Shown here piece after piece: positions 8,016 through 19,693 of a stretch of DNA of 64,000 nucleotides. Numbering within the stretch: the first letter of the stretch is position 1; each line of letters begins with the position of its first letter. Both the position numbers and the translations under genes were made by a program. The DNA is from Microbaculum sp051390635. Lineage in GTDB: Bacteria; Pseudomonadota; Alphaproteobacteria; Rhizobiales; Tepidamorphaceae. The notes below the pieces were generated by a model. The model was not told the origin of the DNA. It ran no database searches and saw nothing but the letters and a program-made list of their open reading frames with translations. The DNA lies in contig NZ_JBPODT010000001.1 in NCBI RefSeq assembly GCF_051390635.1, positions 1,284,793 to 1,348,792 on the forward strand, written 5' to 3'.

Positions 8016-8927
8016 CTATTCCGACGTCTTCTCTTCGGCGGCGGCCGGTTCGCCTTCGCCCGCGTCGTCCGCGTCGTCCGCGGACGGCTGCTCGTCATCG
8101 GCCGGCTTGTCGAGGCGCTCGACCGTGCCCTCGTCACGCAAGCCCATGATGATGTCGCGCTGCTTCTGCCGCACCAGCATCTCGTAAAGCTGGTCTTCGA
8201 CCTCGTCGAAACCCGGCTTGTCGCGCTTTTCCTCGACCTTGATGATGTGCCAGCCGAAATCCGACTTCACCGGTTCGGATACATCGCCGACATCGAGGGC
8301 GAAGGCGGCCTCGGCGAATTCAGGAACCATCTGTTCCTTGGTGAACCAGCCGAGGTCCCCGCCCTCGGCCCCGGAGCCGGGATCTTTCGACTTTTCCTTG
8401 GCGATATCGGCAAAATCCTTGCCCGCATCGAGCTCCGCCTTGATTTCCTTGGCCTCATCCTCGGTCTCGACCAGGATATGGCGGGCGCGCACGCGATCCT
8501 CGGGTGGAATGTCGGCGATCACCTGATCGTAGAGCTTCTGCGCCTCCTCAGGCGTGGCAACCTTCTCGGCTTCGCGGCTGAGGTAGATTTCCATCAACGC
8601 CCGTTTGACCAGATAGTCGATGCGCAGCTTGACCTCGTCCTCGTCGGCGAGCCCCGCTTCGCGGGCGGCCCCGGAGACGAGCTCCAGGTCCGTCAAATAG
8701 TTCACCAGATAGTCGCGACGCTGGGCCTTGGACATCTGCGGCATGGACTCGCGGATGTCTTCAAGGGCCATTTTCAGGTCGTCTTTGGTGATGTCCTTGC
8801 CGTTGACGCGAGCAACGACGTCTGTTTCCTGCGCCGAAAGGGGCATTGGAAGCGTCATCGCCAGTCCGGCGGCGAGCGTGGCGGCCGCGCACATGCGCGT
8901 GAGCGACGAGGGGATCGAAATCGTCAT
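8016..8927 (-). CDS. Periplasmic parvulin-type peptidyl-prolyl isomerase
   Basis: 303-residue exported foldase of the SurA/PrsA type. It has a Sec signal peptide (MTISIPSSLTRMCAAATLAA..., cleavage near PLSAQ), an N-terminal chaperone domain (VARVNGKDITKDDLKMAL), and a parvulin domain (VRARHILVETEDEAKEI to DFGWHIIKVEE, about residues 145-235). The C-terminal tail is acidic and low in complexity. The much longer upstream frame runs through the promoter region and into secA antisense, so the start is placed at the signal peptide. First gene of an operon with argJ and mutT, divergent from secA; both secretion-related, a conserved rhizobial pairing. Confidence 0.92.
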   Translation of the reverse strand: MTISIPSSLTRMCAAATLAAGLAMTLPMPLSAQETDVVARVNGKDITKDDLKMALEDIRESMPQMSKAQRRDYLVNYLTDLELVSGAAREAGLADEDEVKLRIDYLVKRALMEIYLSREAEKVATPEEAQKLYDQVIADIPPEDRVRARHILVETEDEAKEIKAELDAGKDFADIAKEKSKDPGSGAEGGDLGWFTKEQMVPEFAEAAFALDVGDVSEPVKSDFGWHIIKVEEKRDKPGFDEVEDQLYEMLVRQKQRDIIMGLRDEGTVERLDKPADDEQPSADDADDAGEGEPAAAEEKTSE

Positions 8928-9078
8928 GAGCCGGGTTTTCCGTCTTGCTGGTGTCGGTTTGCCGGGCGCGCATCGCCACGGCTTTTCATCCTCAAGATCG
9001 CCGCCGCGCCGGCCGCCCCGATGGGCGGCGCGCGCGACCATTTGGATGCGGGCGCCAAGCTTGCTCAAACCGGCCGCG

Positions 9079-9107
9079 TTGACAAGGAGAAATCCGACTC
9101 TTATCTC
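9079..9107 (+). promoter_or_regulatory. Candidate promoter of secA
   Basis: A perfect TTGACA (9079-9084), 17 bases, then TATCTC (9102-9107) on the plus strand. It lies in the 369-bp non-coding gap between the PPIase gene and secA (8928-9296), about 190 bp before the secA ATG, leaving a long leader. I see no other gene in this gap. Confidence 0.45.
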
Positions 9108-9296
9108 ACCGCACGTTGTCCTCTCGGCCACAAATGCGCCCGACCCTTGATGGTACGGTCGCAATTCTGGGGTCGAGTCCGGCCCACCCGACCGGCCCCC
9201 GCTGGACCGGCCATGTTTCGACCGACCGCCCCAGTGGCGATCACATTCCCAAAAGGCGCCAACCGTTCGAGGCGAGGCGCCGGAGAGACGGCACTC

Positions 9297-12119
<2,823 letters not shown>

Positions 12120-12187
12120 GTCTCGCGGAACCCGCGGCGGTCCGTTGGCGTTTCCGGTAGCGTGGGAACAGTCGGACGGGCCGCGCC

Positions 12188-13069
12188 ATGCCTAATCGCC
12201 TGCTGATCGTCGCCAACCCCGGCGCATCCCGCGCCGATGTCGCCCTCGGTCCGGCGGTCGGGACACTGGCAGCCGCCGGGTTCGATCTCGACCTGCGCCA
12301 GCCCGACGATGCAAACGACATTCCGGCCCTGATCGAACGGGAAGCGGCATCCTGCGACGCAATCGTCGTCGCCGGCGGCGACGGCACGGTCAACGCCGCC
12401 GCCGACGCCCTCATCCACGCCGGCAAACCTGTCGGCCTGCTGCCCGTCGGCACCGCCAACGACCTCTCCCTGACCCTCGGCATTCCCGCCGACCCGCAAG
12501 CCGCCGCCGACGTCATCATCGCCGGCCACAGCCGGGATATCGATGTCGGTCGCGTCAACGCAAAGCCGTTCCTGAACGTCGCCTCGATCGGTCTGTCGGT
12601 CGATATCGCCCGGCGCCAGGATACCGGACGCAAGCAGCAATGGCGGGCTTTCAGCTACCTCCTGACGACCATCGAGGTGCTCGGCGAGGCGAATCGGTTC
12701 CGCGCTGAGATCGAATGCGACGACGAGTCCGTCGTGGTCGACACCTACCAGATCGCCGTCGGCAACGGCGTCTTCTACGGCGGCGGCATGCGCATCGCCG
12801 AGGATGCGGCGATCGACGACGGTCTGCTCGACGTCTACGCGATCAAGGCGGCGGCGATCCTGGAACTGCTGGCCCTTGCGCCCGCACTCAGGGCCGGCAG
12901 GCACCTCGAGCGCGACGATGTTGTCTCTCTGCGCGGGGCGCGGGTGCGCATCGCCAGCACGCAGCCCCTGCCCATCAACACCGACGGCGAGGTGACCGCC
13001 AAGACACCGGCCGAATTCAGCGTCGATCGCAGCGCGCTGACGATTTTCTCCCCGGCATTGGATCCGTAA
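12188..13069 (+). CDS. Diacylglycerol/lipid kinase family protein
   Basis: 293-residue YegS/BmrU-type lipid kinase. The catalytic domain begins RLLIVANPGAS, has the nucleotide-binding VVAGGDGTVNAAADAL (about residues 61-76) and LLPVGTANDLSLTL, then a beta-sandwich domain with ASIGLSVDIARR. It presumably phosphorylates diacylglycerol, sphingosine or another lipid at the membrane; the substrate is not evident. It is 68 bp downstream of secA and 72 bp upstream of the SLC13 permease, all on the plus strand. Confidence 0.88.
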   Translation: MPNRLLIVANPGASRADVALGPAVGTLAAAGFDLDLRQPDDANDIPALIEREAASCDAIVVAGGDGTVNAAADALIHAGKPVGLLPVGTANDLSLTLGIPADPQAAADVIIAGHSRDIDVGRVNAKPFLNVASIGLSVDIARRQDTGRKQQWRAFSYLLTTIEVLGEANRFRAEIECDDESVVVDTYQIAVGNGVFYGGGMRIAEDAAIDDGLLDVYAIKAAAILELLALAPALRAGRHLERDDVVSLRGARVRIASTQPLPINTDGEVTAKTPAEFSVDRSALTIFSPALDP

Positions 13070-13141
13070 GGGGGTCGCGGGAACGGTTCGGTGCCGTTAC
13101 ACATTGAGTCACGCAAGACCCGCACGCTACCCAGGCTTTTG

Positions 13142-14917
13142 ATGACTTTCGACCAGACATTCCTGTTCGCCCTGTTCGCCGCCGTTTTCGCGCTGATGCT
13201 ATGGGGCCGGTTCCGCTACGACGTCATCGCGTTTTCCGCGCTGTTGATCGGCATAGTCGTCGGCGTCGTGTCCAAGGAGGCCGCCTTCAGCGGCTTCGGC
13301 CACCCGGCGACCATCATCGTCGCCCTGGTGCTGGTCGTCTCGCGCGGACTGGTCAACTCCGGCGCCATCGAGATCGTCATGCGCCTCATCGCCAATGGCG
13401 GCAAAAGCGTCGGCAGCCACATCGTCAAGCTTGCCGGGATCGGCGCGGCCCTGTCGGCCTTCATGAATAATGTCGCCGCGCTCGCGCTGCTGATGCCGGT
13501 GGACATCCAGGCCGCCGCAAAGGCCGGCCGCAGCCCGGCGATCACCCTGATGCCGCTGTCGTTCGCCACGATCCTCGGCGGCCTCGTCACCCTGATCGGC
13601 ACGCCGCCCAACATCATCATCGCATCGTTCCGCGAGCGCACGCTCGGCGAGAGCTATCACATGTTCGATTTCGCGCCGGTCGGGCTGGCCTGCGCCGTTG
13701 TCGGCGTCGCCTTCGTCGCCACCATCGGCTGGCGCCTGATCCCGAAATCGGCGACCGAGCGCAATACCGGAGCGGAATTGCGCGACATTCACGGCTATAT
13801 CGCCGAGTTGGTCGTCAGCGAAAAGTCGACTGCCGTCGGCCAGAAGGTCTCGGATCTGGACGAGATCGCCGAGGAGCACGAGGTCACCGTCGTGGGTCTT
13901 GTCCGGCACGGCAACCGCCTGCCCGGAGGGGCCCGGCGCGAAGAGATCCATTCCGGCGACATTCTCGTGGTCGACGCCACGCCCAACGCGATCGACGCCT
14001 TCGTCGGCGCCCTCAAGCTCGGTTTCATCGGCGAGGAGAAGCATCGCCAGGCGGCCGGATCCGACCTGGAGGTGATGGAGGTCGTGGTGCCGCAGGATGC
14101 CCGCATCGTCGGCCGCTCCTCCGACGACGTGCGCCTGCTGAGCCGATACGGCGTCACCCTGCTCGGCATCTCGCGACGGGGCAAGCGCTTCCGCGAACGG
14201 GTACGGCGGCTGCCCATCGAGGCCGGCGACATCCTGCTGTTTCTCGGCCCCGTCGACCGCATCGAGGACGCGTCGATGCGCATTGGCGCCCTGCCGCTCG
14301 CCAAACGCGGCCTTCAGGTAACGCAACACGGTCGTGCCTGGCTCGCCGCCGGCATTTTCGGCCTGGCCGTCGCCGCGGCCAGCTTTGGCATCGTCTATCT
14401 GCCCGTCGCGCTCGCCGCCGTGGTGGTGGTCTACGTGATCACCGACATCATTCCCCTGCGCGAGGTCTACGACGGCATCGAGTGGCCGGTGGTGGTCCTG
14501 CTCGGCTCGATGATTCCGCTAGGCGTAGCGCTGGAGAATTCGGGCGGCACGCAGCTCATCGCCCACAGCCTGGTGACGATCGCCGCGGGCACGCCGCCCT
14601 GGGTCGTTCTCACCCTGTTGATGGTGGTTACGATGACGCTGTCGGACGTCCTCAACAACACCGCCACGGCCGTCATCGCCGCCCCGGTCGCCGTGGAAAT
14701 CGCCGACAGCCTGGGGACCAGCCCCGATCCCTTCCTGATGGCGGTCGCGGTCGCCGCGTCCTGCGCATTCCTCACGCCGATCGGCCACAAGAACAATACG
14801 CTGATCCTCGGGCCGGGCGGTTATGCCTTCGGCGACTACTGGCGCATGGGCCTGCCGCTGGAGATAATCGTCATCGCCGTAGCGATCCCGGCGATCATGA
14901 TCTTCTGGCCGTTCTGA
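13142..14917 (+). CDS. SLC13-family permease with two TrkA-C domains
   Basis: 591-residue membrane transporter of the divalent anion:Na+ symporter / citrate-transporter superfamily. Hydrophobic helices at both ends flank two cytosolic RCK_C (TrkA-C) modules around residues 205-400 (VTVVGLVRHGNRLPGG, VTLLGISRRGKRFRE). SLC13-type SNT-like motifs appear as AFMNNVAALALLMP and LSDVLNNTATAVIAAP. Such bacterial proteins carry sulfate, dicarboxylates or similar anions; the substrate is unresolved. The start MTFDQTF at 13142 is preferred over an ATG 51 bases upstream that adds a hydrophilic tail. The stop codon is the first three bases of a tandem 14-mer (see repeat). Confidence 0.88.
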   Translation: MTFDQTFLFALFAAVFALMLWGRFRYDVIAFSALLIGIVVGVVSKEAAFSGFGHPATIIVALVLVVSRGLVNSGAIEIVMRLIANGGKSVGSHIVKLAGIGAALSAFMNNVAALALLMPVDIQAAAKAGRSPAITLMPLSFATILGGLVTLIGTPPNIIIASFRERTLGESYHMFDFAPVGLACAVVGVAFVATIGWRLIPKSATERNTGAELRDIHGYIAELVVSEKSTAVGQKVSDLDEIAEEHEVTVVGLVRHGNRLPGGARREEIHSGDILVVDATPNAIDAFVGALKLGFIGEEKHRQAAGSDLEVMEVVVPQDARIVGRSSDDVRLLSRYGVTLLGISRRGKRFRERVRRLPIEAGDILLFLGPVDRIEDASMRIGALPLAKRGLQVTQHGRAWLAAGIFGLAVAAASFGIVYLPVALAAVVVVYVITDIIPLREVYDGIEWPVVVLLGSMIPLGVALENSGGTQLIAHSLVTIAAGTPPWVVLTLLMVVTMTLSDVLNNTATAVIAAPVAVEIADSLGTSPDPFLMAVAVAASCAFLTPIGHKNNTLILGPGGYAFGDYWRMGLPLEIIVIAVAIPAIMIFWPF

Positions 14918-14970
14918 GAGCCCGGTTCTGAGGGCCCGGCTCTGAGTGCCCGGCTCTGAGTGCCCGGCGG
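14915..14970. repeat. Four tandem 14-bp units starting at the permease stop codon
   Basis: Units TGAGAGCCCGGTTC, TGAGGGCCCGGCTC, TGAGTGCCCGGCTC and TGAGTGCCCGGCGG run head to tail with no gap. The TGA of unit one is the stop codon of the SLC13 permease. The array ends directly at the A-tract of the terminator of the convergent gene. Confidence 0.85.
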
Positions 14971-14971
14971 C

Positions 14972-15004
14972 AAAAAAGAAAAACGCCCGGGCGACCCCGG
15001 GCGT
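14972..15004 (-). terminator. Intrinsic terminator of the L,D-transpeptidase gene
   Basis: On the minus strand a 9-bp perfect stem (15004-14996 with 14991-14983) closes a 4-base loop and is followed by TTTTTCTTTTTT (14983-14972). It lies about 30 bp past the transpeptidase stop. On the plus strand the hairpin has no T-run after it, so it mainly serves the minus strand. Confidence 0.8.
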
Positions 15005-15032
15005 CCTCGCTGAACCGTTAAAACCGGCGCCC

Positions 15033-16460
15033 TTAGCGGAGCGGAGCCTTCGCCCGCTCGTGCAGTGCCAGATCGGCCGGCACCGATACGCCGTCGACCT
15101 CCTCGAAATAATCGAACACGACGAACGGGTTCTCGTTGACGAGGATCGGCACGAATGCCGTCGCCGGCGTCAGGCGCGGCAAGCCGTCCTCGAGCCCGCT
15201 ATCGATCGATGCGCTCTTGTCGTCCGGCGTCTTCGCCGGCGTCGGCACGGTGCCCGTAGTGATGGGATCTGCGTCCGCATCCGGTTCGGTAGCCGCCTCG
15301 TTGCCCTTGACGTTGCCGAGGGTGCGCAACCCGCCGGTGATCCCCACCAGCTTGCCCCAGACGCCCGAGAAAGCGGTTGCGACGGAGGAACCGTCACCGG
15401 CGTCGGCGCCAACGGTCGCCGGGTTCCCGGTCAAGGCGAAATCGGACTCGGCCGGTTTCGTCTCGGCGGACGTCTCGGACTCGGCGACCTGCTTGCCGAG
15501 CACCTTGTCGGCCTGGGCGTCGGAGGCGTTCGCCGCATCGCCCTGCTCCTCGATCGAAGCGGTCATGATGACATTGGAGCGCGACTGCTGCTGCTGCTGC
15601 TCCTGCATCTTGATCTCGGCGAGCGCCACCTGGAAGGCGGTCTCGTCGCGCATCTTCTTGGCGGCGACGGCGACTTCGATTTCATCGGGCACGTCGAGCT
15701 GCGGGCAGCGCGCATTGGCGATGAGCTTCTGGTTCGGATTGGCCGGCTTGGCGTTGAACACGTAGTCGCGTCCGCAGACACCGACCTTCGGCGGCACGCC
15801 CGCCACCTCGAAATGGTCGCTGCCTTCCTTGAGCGACTTCCAGAACGACATGTTCGGATTGCCGGCATGACGCGCCATGTTGGCCGGCGTCATGCGGAAC
15901 GGATAGGCCTGCACTTGGAATTCCCGCTGGCCGCCCCGGAAGGAATCGCGGGCGAGCGCGTAGACCTCTGCGATCGTCTCGTCGGTCATCGCATAGCAGC
16001 CTGCCGACGAGCAGGCCCCGTGTACCATCAGGTACTTGCCGGTACGCCCCAACGCCTGGTCATAGGCATTGGGAAAACCGATGTTGAACGACAGATAATA
16101 GCTGGAATTCGGGTTCATCTGCCCCGGCGCGACGGTATAGAAGCCCTCCGGCGCCTGGCGGTCGCCTTCCTTGATCTTCGGACCGAGCTCGCCGGACCAC
16201 TTGCAGATTTCGTAGGTTTTGAACAGCGCGAAGCGGCCGTCCTTGCCGGGCTTCCAGACCTCGAGCGTGCTTTCTTCCTTGAAGATTCGCACGACGATCG
16301 GGTCTTCCTTGCGCATGCCCTTGTCTTCGAGCTCTTGCAAGGTGGCGTAGCTGAGCGGCTGCAAATGCTTTGCGCCGCCCATCTGCTCATCCATACAGCC
16401 GCCGACGGCCAGGAGCGAAAGGGTAACGAGCGCTATGCGGGATTGGCGAAGCGTGATCAT
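15033..16460 (-). CDS. YafK-like L,D-transpeptidase lipoprotein
   Basis: 475-residue cell-wall enzyme of the YkuD fold. It begins MITLRQSRIALVTLSLLAVGGC, a lipoprotein signal peptide with the lipobox Cys at residue 22, so it should be membrane anchored. The catalytic region VHGACSSAGCYAMTDE (about 146-161) matches the YafK/DpaA branch (HGxCSSxGCxAMTD) with nucleophile Cys near 155; E. coli DpaA detaches Lpp from peptidoglycan, others make 3-3 crosslinks. The long C-terminal half has a Gln-rich patch (QEQQQQQS) and is low in complexity. Start chosen at the signal peptide rather than the ATG 45 bases upstream. Confidence 0.87.
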   Translation of the reverse strand: MITLRQSRIALVTLSLLAVGGCMDEQMGGAKHLQPLSYATLQELEDKGMRKEDPIVVRIFKEESTLEVWKPGKDGRFALFKTYEICKWSGELGPKIKEGDRQAPEGFYTVAPGQMNPNSSYYLSFNIGFPNAYDQALGRTGKYLMVHGACSSAGCYAMTDETIAEVYALARDSFRGGQREFQVQAYPFRMTPANMARHAGNPNMSFWKSLKEGSDHFEVAGVPPKVGVCGRDYVFNAKPANPNQKLIANARCPQLDVPDEIEVAVAAKKMRDETAFQVALAEIKMQEQQQQQSRSNVIMTASIEEQGDAANASDAQADKVLGKQVAESETSAETKPAESDFALTGNPATVGADAGDGSSVATAFSGVWGKLVGITGGLRTLGNVKGNEAATEPDADADPITTGTVPTPAKTPDDKSASIDSGLEDGLPRLTPATAFVPILVNENPFVVFDYFEEVDGVSVPADLALHERAKAPLR

Positions 16461-16639
16461 GTGGTGGTCCGAAAATCCGTACACAGAGACTACCGTACCG
16501 CTCAATTTGGGCCGATAGCGTTAAGACTTCGTTTACCGCCTGAACCGACGGCAACGATTTTGCGCCGACGGACCCGGCTATCGCAACCGTAATTTAGCGG
16601 CAAAACGATGGCAGCGCATCGATCGCGGACCGGCTGTGG

Positions 16640-17593
16640 TTAAAGCGAACGGCCCATCGCGATGAACTTTTCGCGACGTCTACGCCGAATTTCGTCGGAA
16701 TCGAGCCCAGCGAAGTCCTTCAAGGCGGATTCGATGGCCCGACCAGCTGATTCGATAGCCTCTTCGGGCTGACGATGCGCTCCCCCGACGGGCTCGGAAA
16801 TTATCGTGTCGATAATCTTGAAACGCTTCAGATCCGTCGCCGTGACCTTCATCGCCGTCGCCGCATCGGCCGCGCGCGAAGAATCCCGCCACAGAATCGA
16901 GGCCGAAGCCTCCGGCGAAGCCACCGTGTAGATCGAGTGCTCCAGCATCAGCACCTGGTTGGTCACGGCGATCGCCACCGCACCGCCGGAACCGCCCTCG
17001 CCGATGACAACCGAGACGTTCGGCGTACCGAGCGTGAGGCAGGAGTCGATGCCGCGCGCGATCGCCTCCGCCTGGCCGCGCTCTTCGGCGCCAACGCCGG
17101 GATAGGCACCGGCTGTATCGATGAAGGCGATCACCGGAACGTCGAAACGGTCGGCCATCTCCATCAGCCGCACCGCCTTGCGATAGCCTTCGGGCCGCGC
17201 CATGCCGAAATTGTGCTTCAGCCTGCTCTCGGTGTCCGAGCCCTTCTCGTGCCCCATCACCATCACCGATTGGCCGCGGAAGCGTCCGAGACCGCCGATA
17301 AGCGCTTCGTCCTCGCCATACTGGCGATCGCCGGCCAGCGGCGTGAAATCTTCAATCAGCCGCCCGATATAGTCGAGCGTATGCGGCCGCCCGGGATGGC
17401 GAGCGACCTGGGTCTTCTGCCAGGGCGTCAGCTTGCCGTAAATCTCGCGCAGCGCCTGATCTGCCTTCGTCTGCAGACGGGCGATCTCGTCGGCGATGCC
17501 GACGCCGCCCTCGCCTTCCTCTATGGCGCGCAGCTCGGCAAGCTTGCCTTCCAGGTCGGCGACCGGTTTCTCGAAATCCAGATAGACTTTCAT
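16640..17593 (-). CDS. accA: Acetyl-CoA carboxylase carboxyltransferase subunit alpha
   Basis: AccA and AccD together transfer the carboxyl group from biotin to acetyl-CoA, making malonyl-CoA for fatty acid synthesis. The 317-residue protein has the standard N-terminus MKVYLDFEKPVADLEGKL, the GRFRGQSVMVMGHEKG region, AFIDTAGAYPGVGAEERGQ and GEGGSGGAVAIAVTNQVLMLEH, which builds the CoA/carboxybiotin site. Full length. It is 91 bp downstream of xerD on the same strand; the adjacency xerD-accA is common in rhizobia. Confidence 0.97.
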   Translation of the reverse strand: MKVYLDFEKPVADLEGKLAELRAIEEGEGGVGIADEIARLQTKADQALREIYGKLTPWQKTQVARHPGRPHTLDYIGRLIEDFTPLAGDRQYGEDEALIGGLGRFRGQSVMVMGHEKGSDTESRLKHNFGMARPEGYRKAVRLMEMADRFDVPVIAFIDTAGAYPGVGAEERGQAEAIARGIDSCLTLGTPNVSVVIGEGGSGGAVAIAVTNQVLMLEHSIYTVASPEASASILWRDSSRAADAATAMKVTATDLKRFKIIDTIISEPVGGAHRQPEEAIESAGRAIESALKDFAGLDSDEIRRRRREKFIAMGRSL

Positions 17594-17684
17594 GGGTTCT
17601 CTTTACCTGCCCTTCGGGGCCGACGGAAACTGGCTTTCCGCGTATGCCGTGTCAAGCGTGTGCCTGCCGCACCCAACCGACCTG

Positions 17685-18668
17685 TCAACGCGCCCGGCTA
17701 CCCCGATCGGCCAGCGGATGATGGTCCGACATCACGCGTTTCAGTCGTTCTTCAAGAACATGGGTATAGATTTGCGTCGTCGAGATGTCGGCGTGACCGA
17801 GAAGTTGCTGCACGACGCGGAGATCGGCGCCGTTTTCCAGCAGGTGGCTGGCGAAGGCGTGGCGCAGGACGTGCGGCGAAACCTTCGCCGACGGCAAGCC
17901 GGCACGCGCCGCCAGCCCCTTGAGATCGCGCCCGAAGGCCTGCCGCGTCAGGTGGCCAGTGTCGGAATCGGCGGGAAACAGCCAGCGCCCGGTCAATCCG
18001 GCATCCCTTTTCGCCGCGTCCCAGTCCGCAAGCGCCTCGCGCGCGGCGTCCGTCAGCGGTACCAGCCGCTCGCGCCCACCCTTGCCGATCACCGCCAGCA
18101 CCGGCCGATCGCCGCGCCCCGCCGAGGCCGGCAGCGCCGTCAGTTCTGAAACGCGCAGGCCCGTCGCGTAGAGCACCTCCAGCATACTGCGCATGCGCAC
18201 CGCGCGCAGCCTTTTGGATTTCGAGGCCTCCCCGTCGCGGGCTTCGCTCGCTGCCTGCTCGAGCAGCGCCGTCACCTGGTCCTGGCTCAGGATCTTCGGC
18301 AGCGGCCGGCCGCGCTTCGGGCTGTCGAGCGTGCGGGTCGGATCGTCCTCCCGATGACCGCTCTCGACCAGGAAGCGATAAAACTGGCGCAGCGCCGACA
18401 AGCGCCGCTGCTGGGACGTGGCGGCGAAGCCGCGCGCCTCCAGATCCGCGATATAGGCACGCACGAGCCGGTCATCGGCCGCATCGACCCGCGCGCGGCG
18501 TTCGCCGGCGAAACCGGCGAAGTCCTCCAGGTCCCGGCGATAGGCGTCGAGGGTGTTCTGCGAGGCGAGCCGCTCGGCGGCGATCATTTCCAGAAAAGCT
18601 TCGACGACAGCGCCAGAGCCGGCGCCAGAATTTGCGCGGGAGCGATCCGAAGGGCGGGCCACGGTCAT
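17685..18668 (-). CDS. xerD: Tyrosine recombinase XerD
   Basis: XerD resolves chromosome dimers at dif together with XerC. The 327-residue protein has the N-terminal SAM-like core-binding domain (EAFLEMIAAERLASQNTLDAY) and the catalytic domain with Arg in LYATGLRVSEL, Lys in VIGKGGRERLVPL, HVLRHAFASHLL (HxxR), LGHADISTTQIYTHV (His and nucleophile Tyr). All five catalytic residues are present. The start was set at MTVARPSD; the longer frame upstream overlaps the next small gene. Chromosomal housekeeping copy rather than a mobile integrase, judged from the accA/aroK context. Confidence 0.95.
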   Translation of the reverse strand: MTVARPSDRSRANSGAGSGAVVEAFLEMIAAERLASQNTLDAYRRDLEDFAGFAGERRARVDAADDRLVRAYIADLEARGFAATSQQRRLSALRQFYRFLVESGHREDDPTRTLDSPKRGRPLPKILSQDQVTALLEQAASEARDGEASKSKRLRAVRMRSMLEVLYATGLRVSELTALPASAGRGDRPVLAVIGKGGRERLVPLTDAAREALADWDAAKRDAGLTGRWLFPADSDTGHLTRQAFGRDLKGLAARAGLPSAKVSPHVLRHAFASHLLENGADLRVVQQLLGHADISTTQIYTHVLEERLKRVMSDHHPLADRGSRAR

Positions 18669-18678
18669 CGCCGGCCCT

Positions 18679-18822
18679 TTAGGGCTGCAACCGGTCGGCG
18701 GGAACCCGCACCGAAATCTCGCGCGGCTCGGGATCGACGAACGTGACCAGCGCGAACATCGTCGCGTAGACAATCCCGACAAGGAAGCCGATCGTCACCA
18801 GAAAACGAAAAAGACTCGGCAC
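18679..18822 (-). CDS. Small single-span membrane protein, 47 aa, conserved-type
   Basis: A short reading frame starting with GTG: MPSLFRFLVTIGFLVGIVYA followed by TMFALVTFVDPEPREISVRVP and ending ADRLQP. One hydrophobic helix (about residues 4-24) is followed by a charged tail with the phrase VDPEPREISVRVP. A GGGAG lies about 10 bases before the GTG. I recall similar small proteins between xerD and aroK in rhizobial genomes but know no function. The spacing (stop 10 bp before the xerD start) suggests co-transcription with xerD. Confidence 0.65.
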   Translation of the reverse strand: MPSLFRFLVTIGFLVGIVYATMFALVTFVDPEPREISVRVPADRLQP

Positions 18823-18997
18823 CCCGCAAATCTCCCGTCCGCCCGTGCGCGCCTCCTCGGGAGGAGCGCGACGCTTGTATCGAAGCCGGTCGGCGACTAG
18901 TGAAAGTAGTCCATCAGGCCCGCCAGCCGCCGATATAGGATAATTTGGCGTCTGATGCCACCAACACGGGTTTCGAAAGGACGCCGGAAAGCGACCG

Positions 18998-19693
18998 ATG
19001 CCGTCGACACGCAACAGTCCCCGCAACGCGCGCAGGAAAGCCCAACGGGGCCGGTTTCCGGAGCCGACGGAGATCCGTGCCCGGCTCGGCGACCGCTCCG
19101 CGGTGCTGATCGGTATGATGGGCGCGGGCAAGTCCTCGGTCGGCCGACGGCTGGCCGCGCGTCTCGGCCTGCCCTTCATCGACGCCGATACCGAGATCGA
19201 AGCGGCGGCCGGCTGTTCGATCTCCGAGATCTTCGAGCAGCACGGAGAAGCCTATTTTCGCGACGGCGAGCGCAAGGTGATTGCCAGGCTGCTGGAGGAC
19301 GGCCCGCAGGTGCTGGCGACCGGCGGTGGCGCCTGGATGAACGACGCCACGCGCGAGAATATCGCCGCGCACGGCGTCTCGGTCTGGCTCAACGCCGATC
19401 TCGACGTACTTCTGCGGCGGGTCAAGCGGCGCGGCAACCGGCCGCTGCTGAAGGTCGAGGACATCGACAGCACCCTGCGCAGGCTCGTGGGGGAGCGCTA
19501 TCCCGTCTACGCGCTCGCCGACGCGACGGTGCACTCGCGCGACGTGCCGCACGACGTCGTCGTCAACGAGATCCTGGCCGCGCTCGACCAATGCCTTCCC
19601 CCCGCCGCAGACGAGTCCGCGAACGACGAGACCGCGATCGACGAGACCGCGAGCGGAGAGACGACCGGTGACGAAACGAGGATGACGTCATGA
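18998..19693 (+). CDS. aroK: Shikimate kinase
   Basis: Phosphorylates shikimate at O3 in the chorismate pathway. The 231-residue protein has Walker A GMMGAGKSSVGRRLA (about 39-53), FIDADTEIE (shikimate-binding DxD), GEAYFRDGER and LATGGGAWM. It carries a 30-residue N-terminal basic extension and a C-terminal tail of repeating DE(S/T)A units encoded by an in-frame 15-bp tandem repeat, both outside the conserved fold. Its stop overlaps the aroB start (ATGA), so aroK and aroB are coupled, followed by the CorC gene with another ATGA overlap. Confidence 0.95.
   Translation: MPSTRNSPRNARRKAQRGRFPEPTEIRARLGDRSAVLIGMMGAGKSSVGRRLAARLGLPFIDADTEIEAAAGCSISEIFEQHGEAYFRDGERKVIARLLEDGPQVLATGGGAWMNDATRENIAAHGVSVWLNADLDVLLRRVKRRGNRPLLKVEDIDSTLRRLVGERYPVYALADATVHSRDVPHDVVVNEILAALDQCLPPAADESANDETAIDETASGETTGDETRMTS
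19610..19681. repeat. In-frame 15-bp tandem repeat in the aroK 3' end
   Basis: Units beginning GACGAGTCCGCGAAC, GACGAGACCGCGATC and GACGAGACCGCGAGC, then two degenerate units, encode the acidic tail of AroK just before its stop codon. The period of 15 keeps the frame. Confidence 0.75.

Noticed and set aside
7983..9296. 438-codon upstream extension of secA
   Set aside because: It is antisense to the PPIase gene; SecA homology and a ribosome site begin at 9297.
17594..17684. Promoter of accA at TTGACA in the accA/xerD gap
   Set aside because: A TTGACA is present on the minus strand, but no acceptable -10 box stands 16-19 bases from it.
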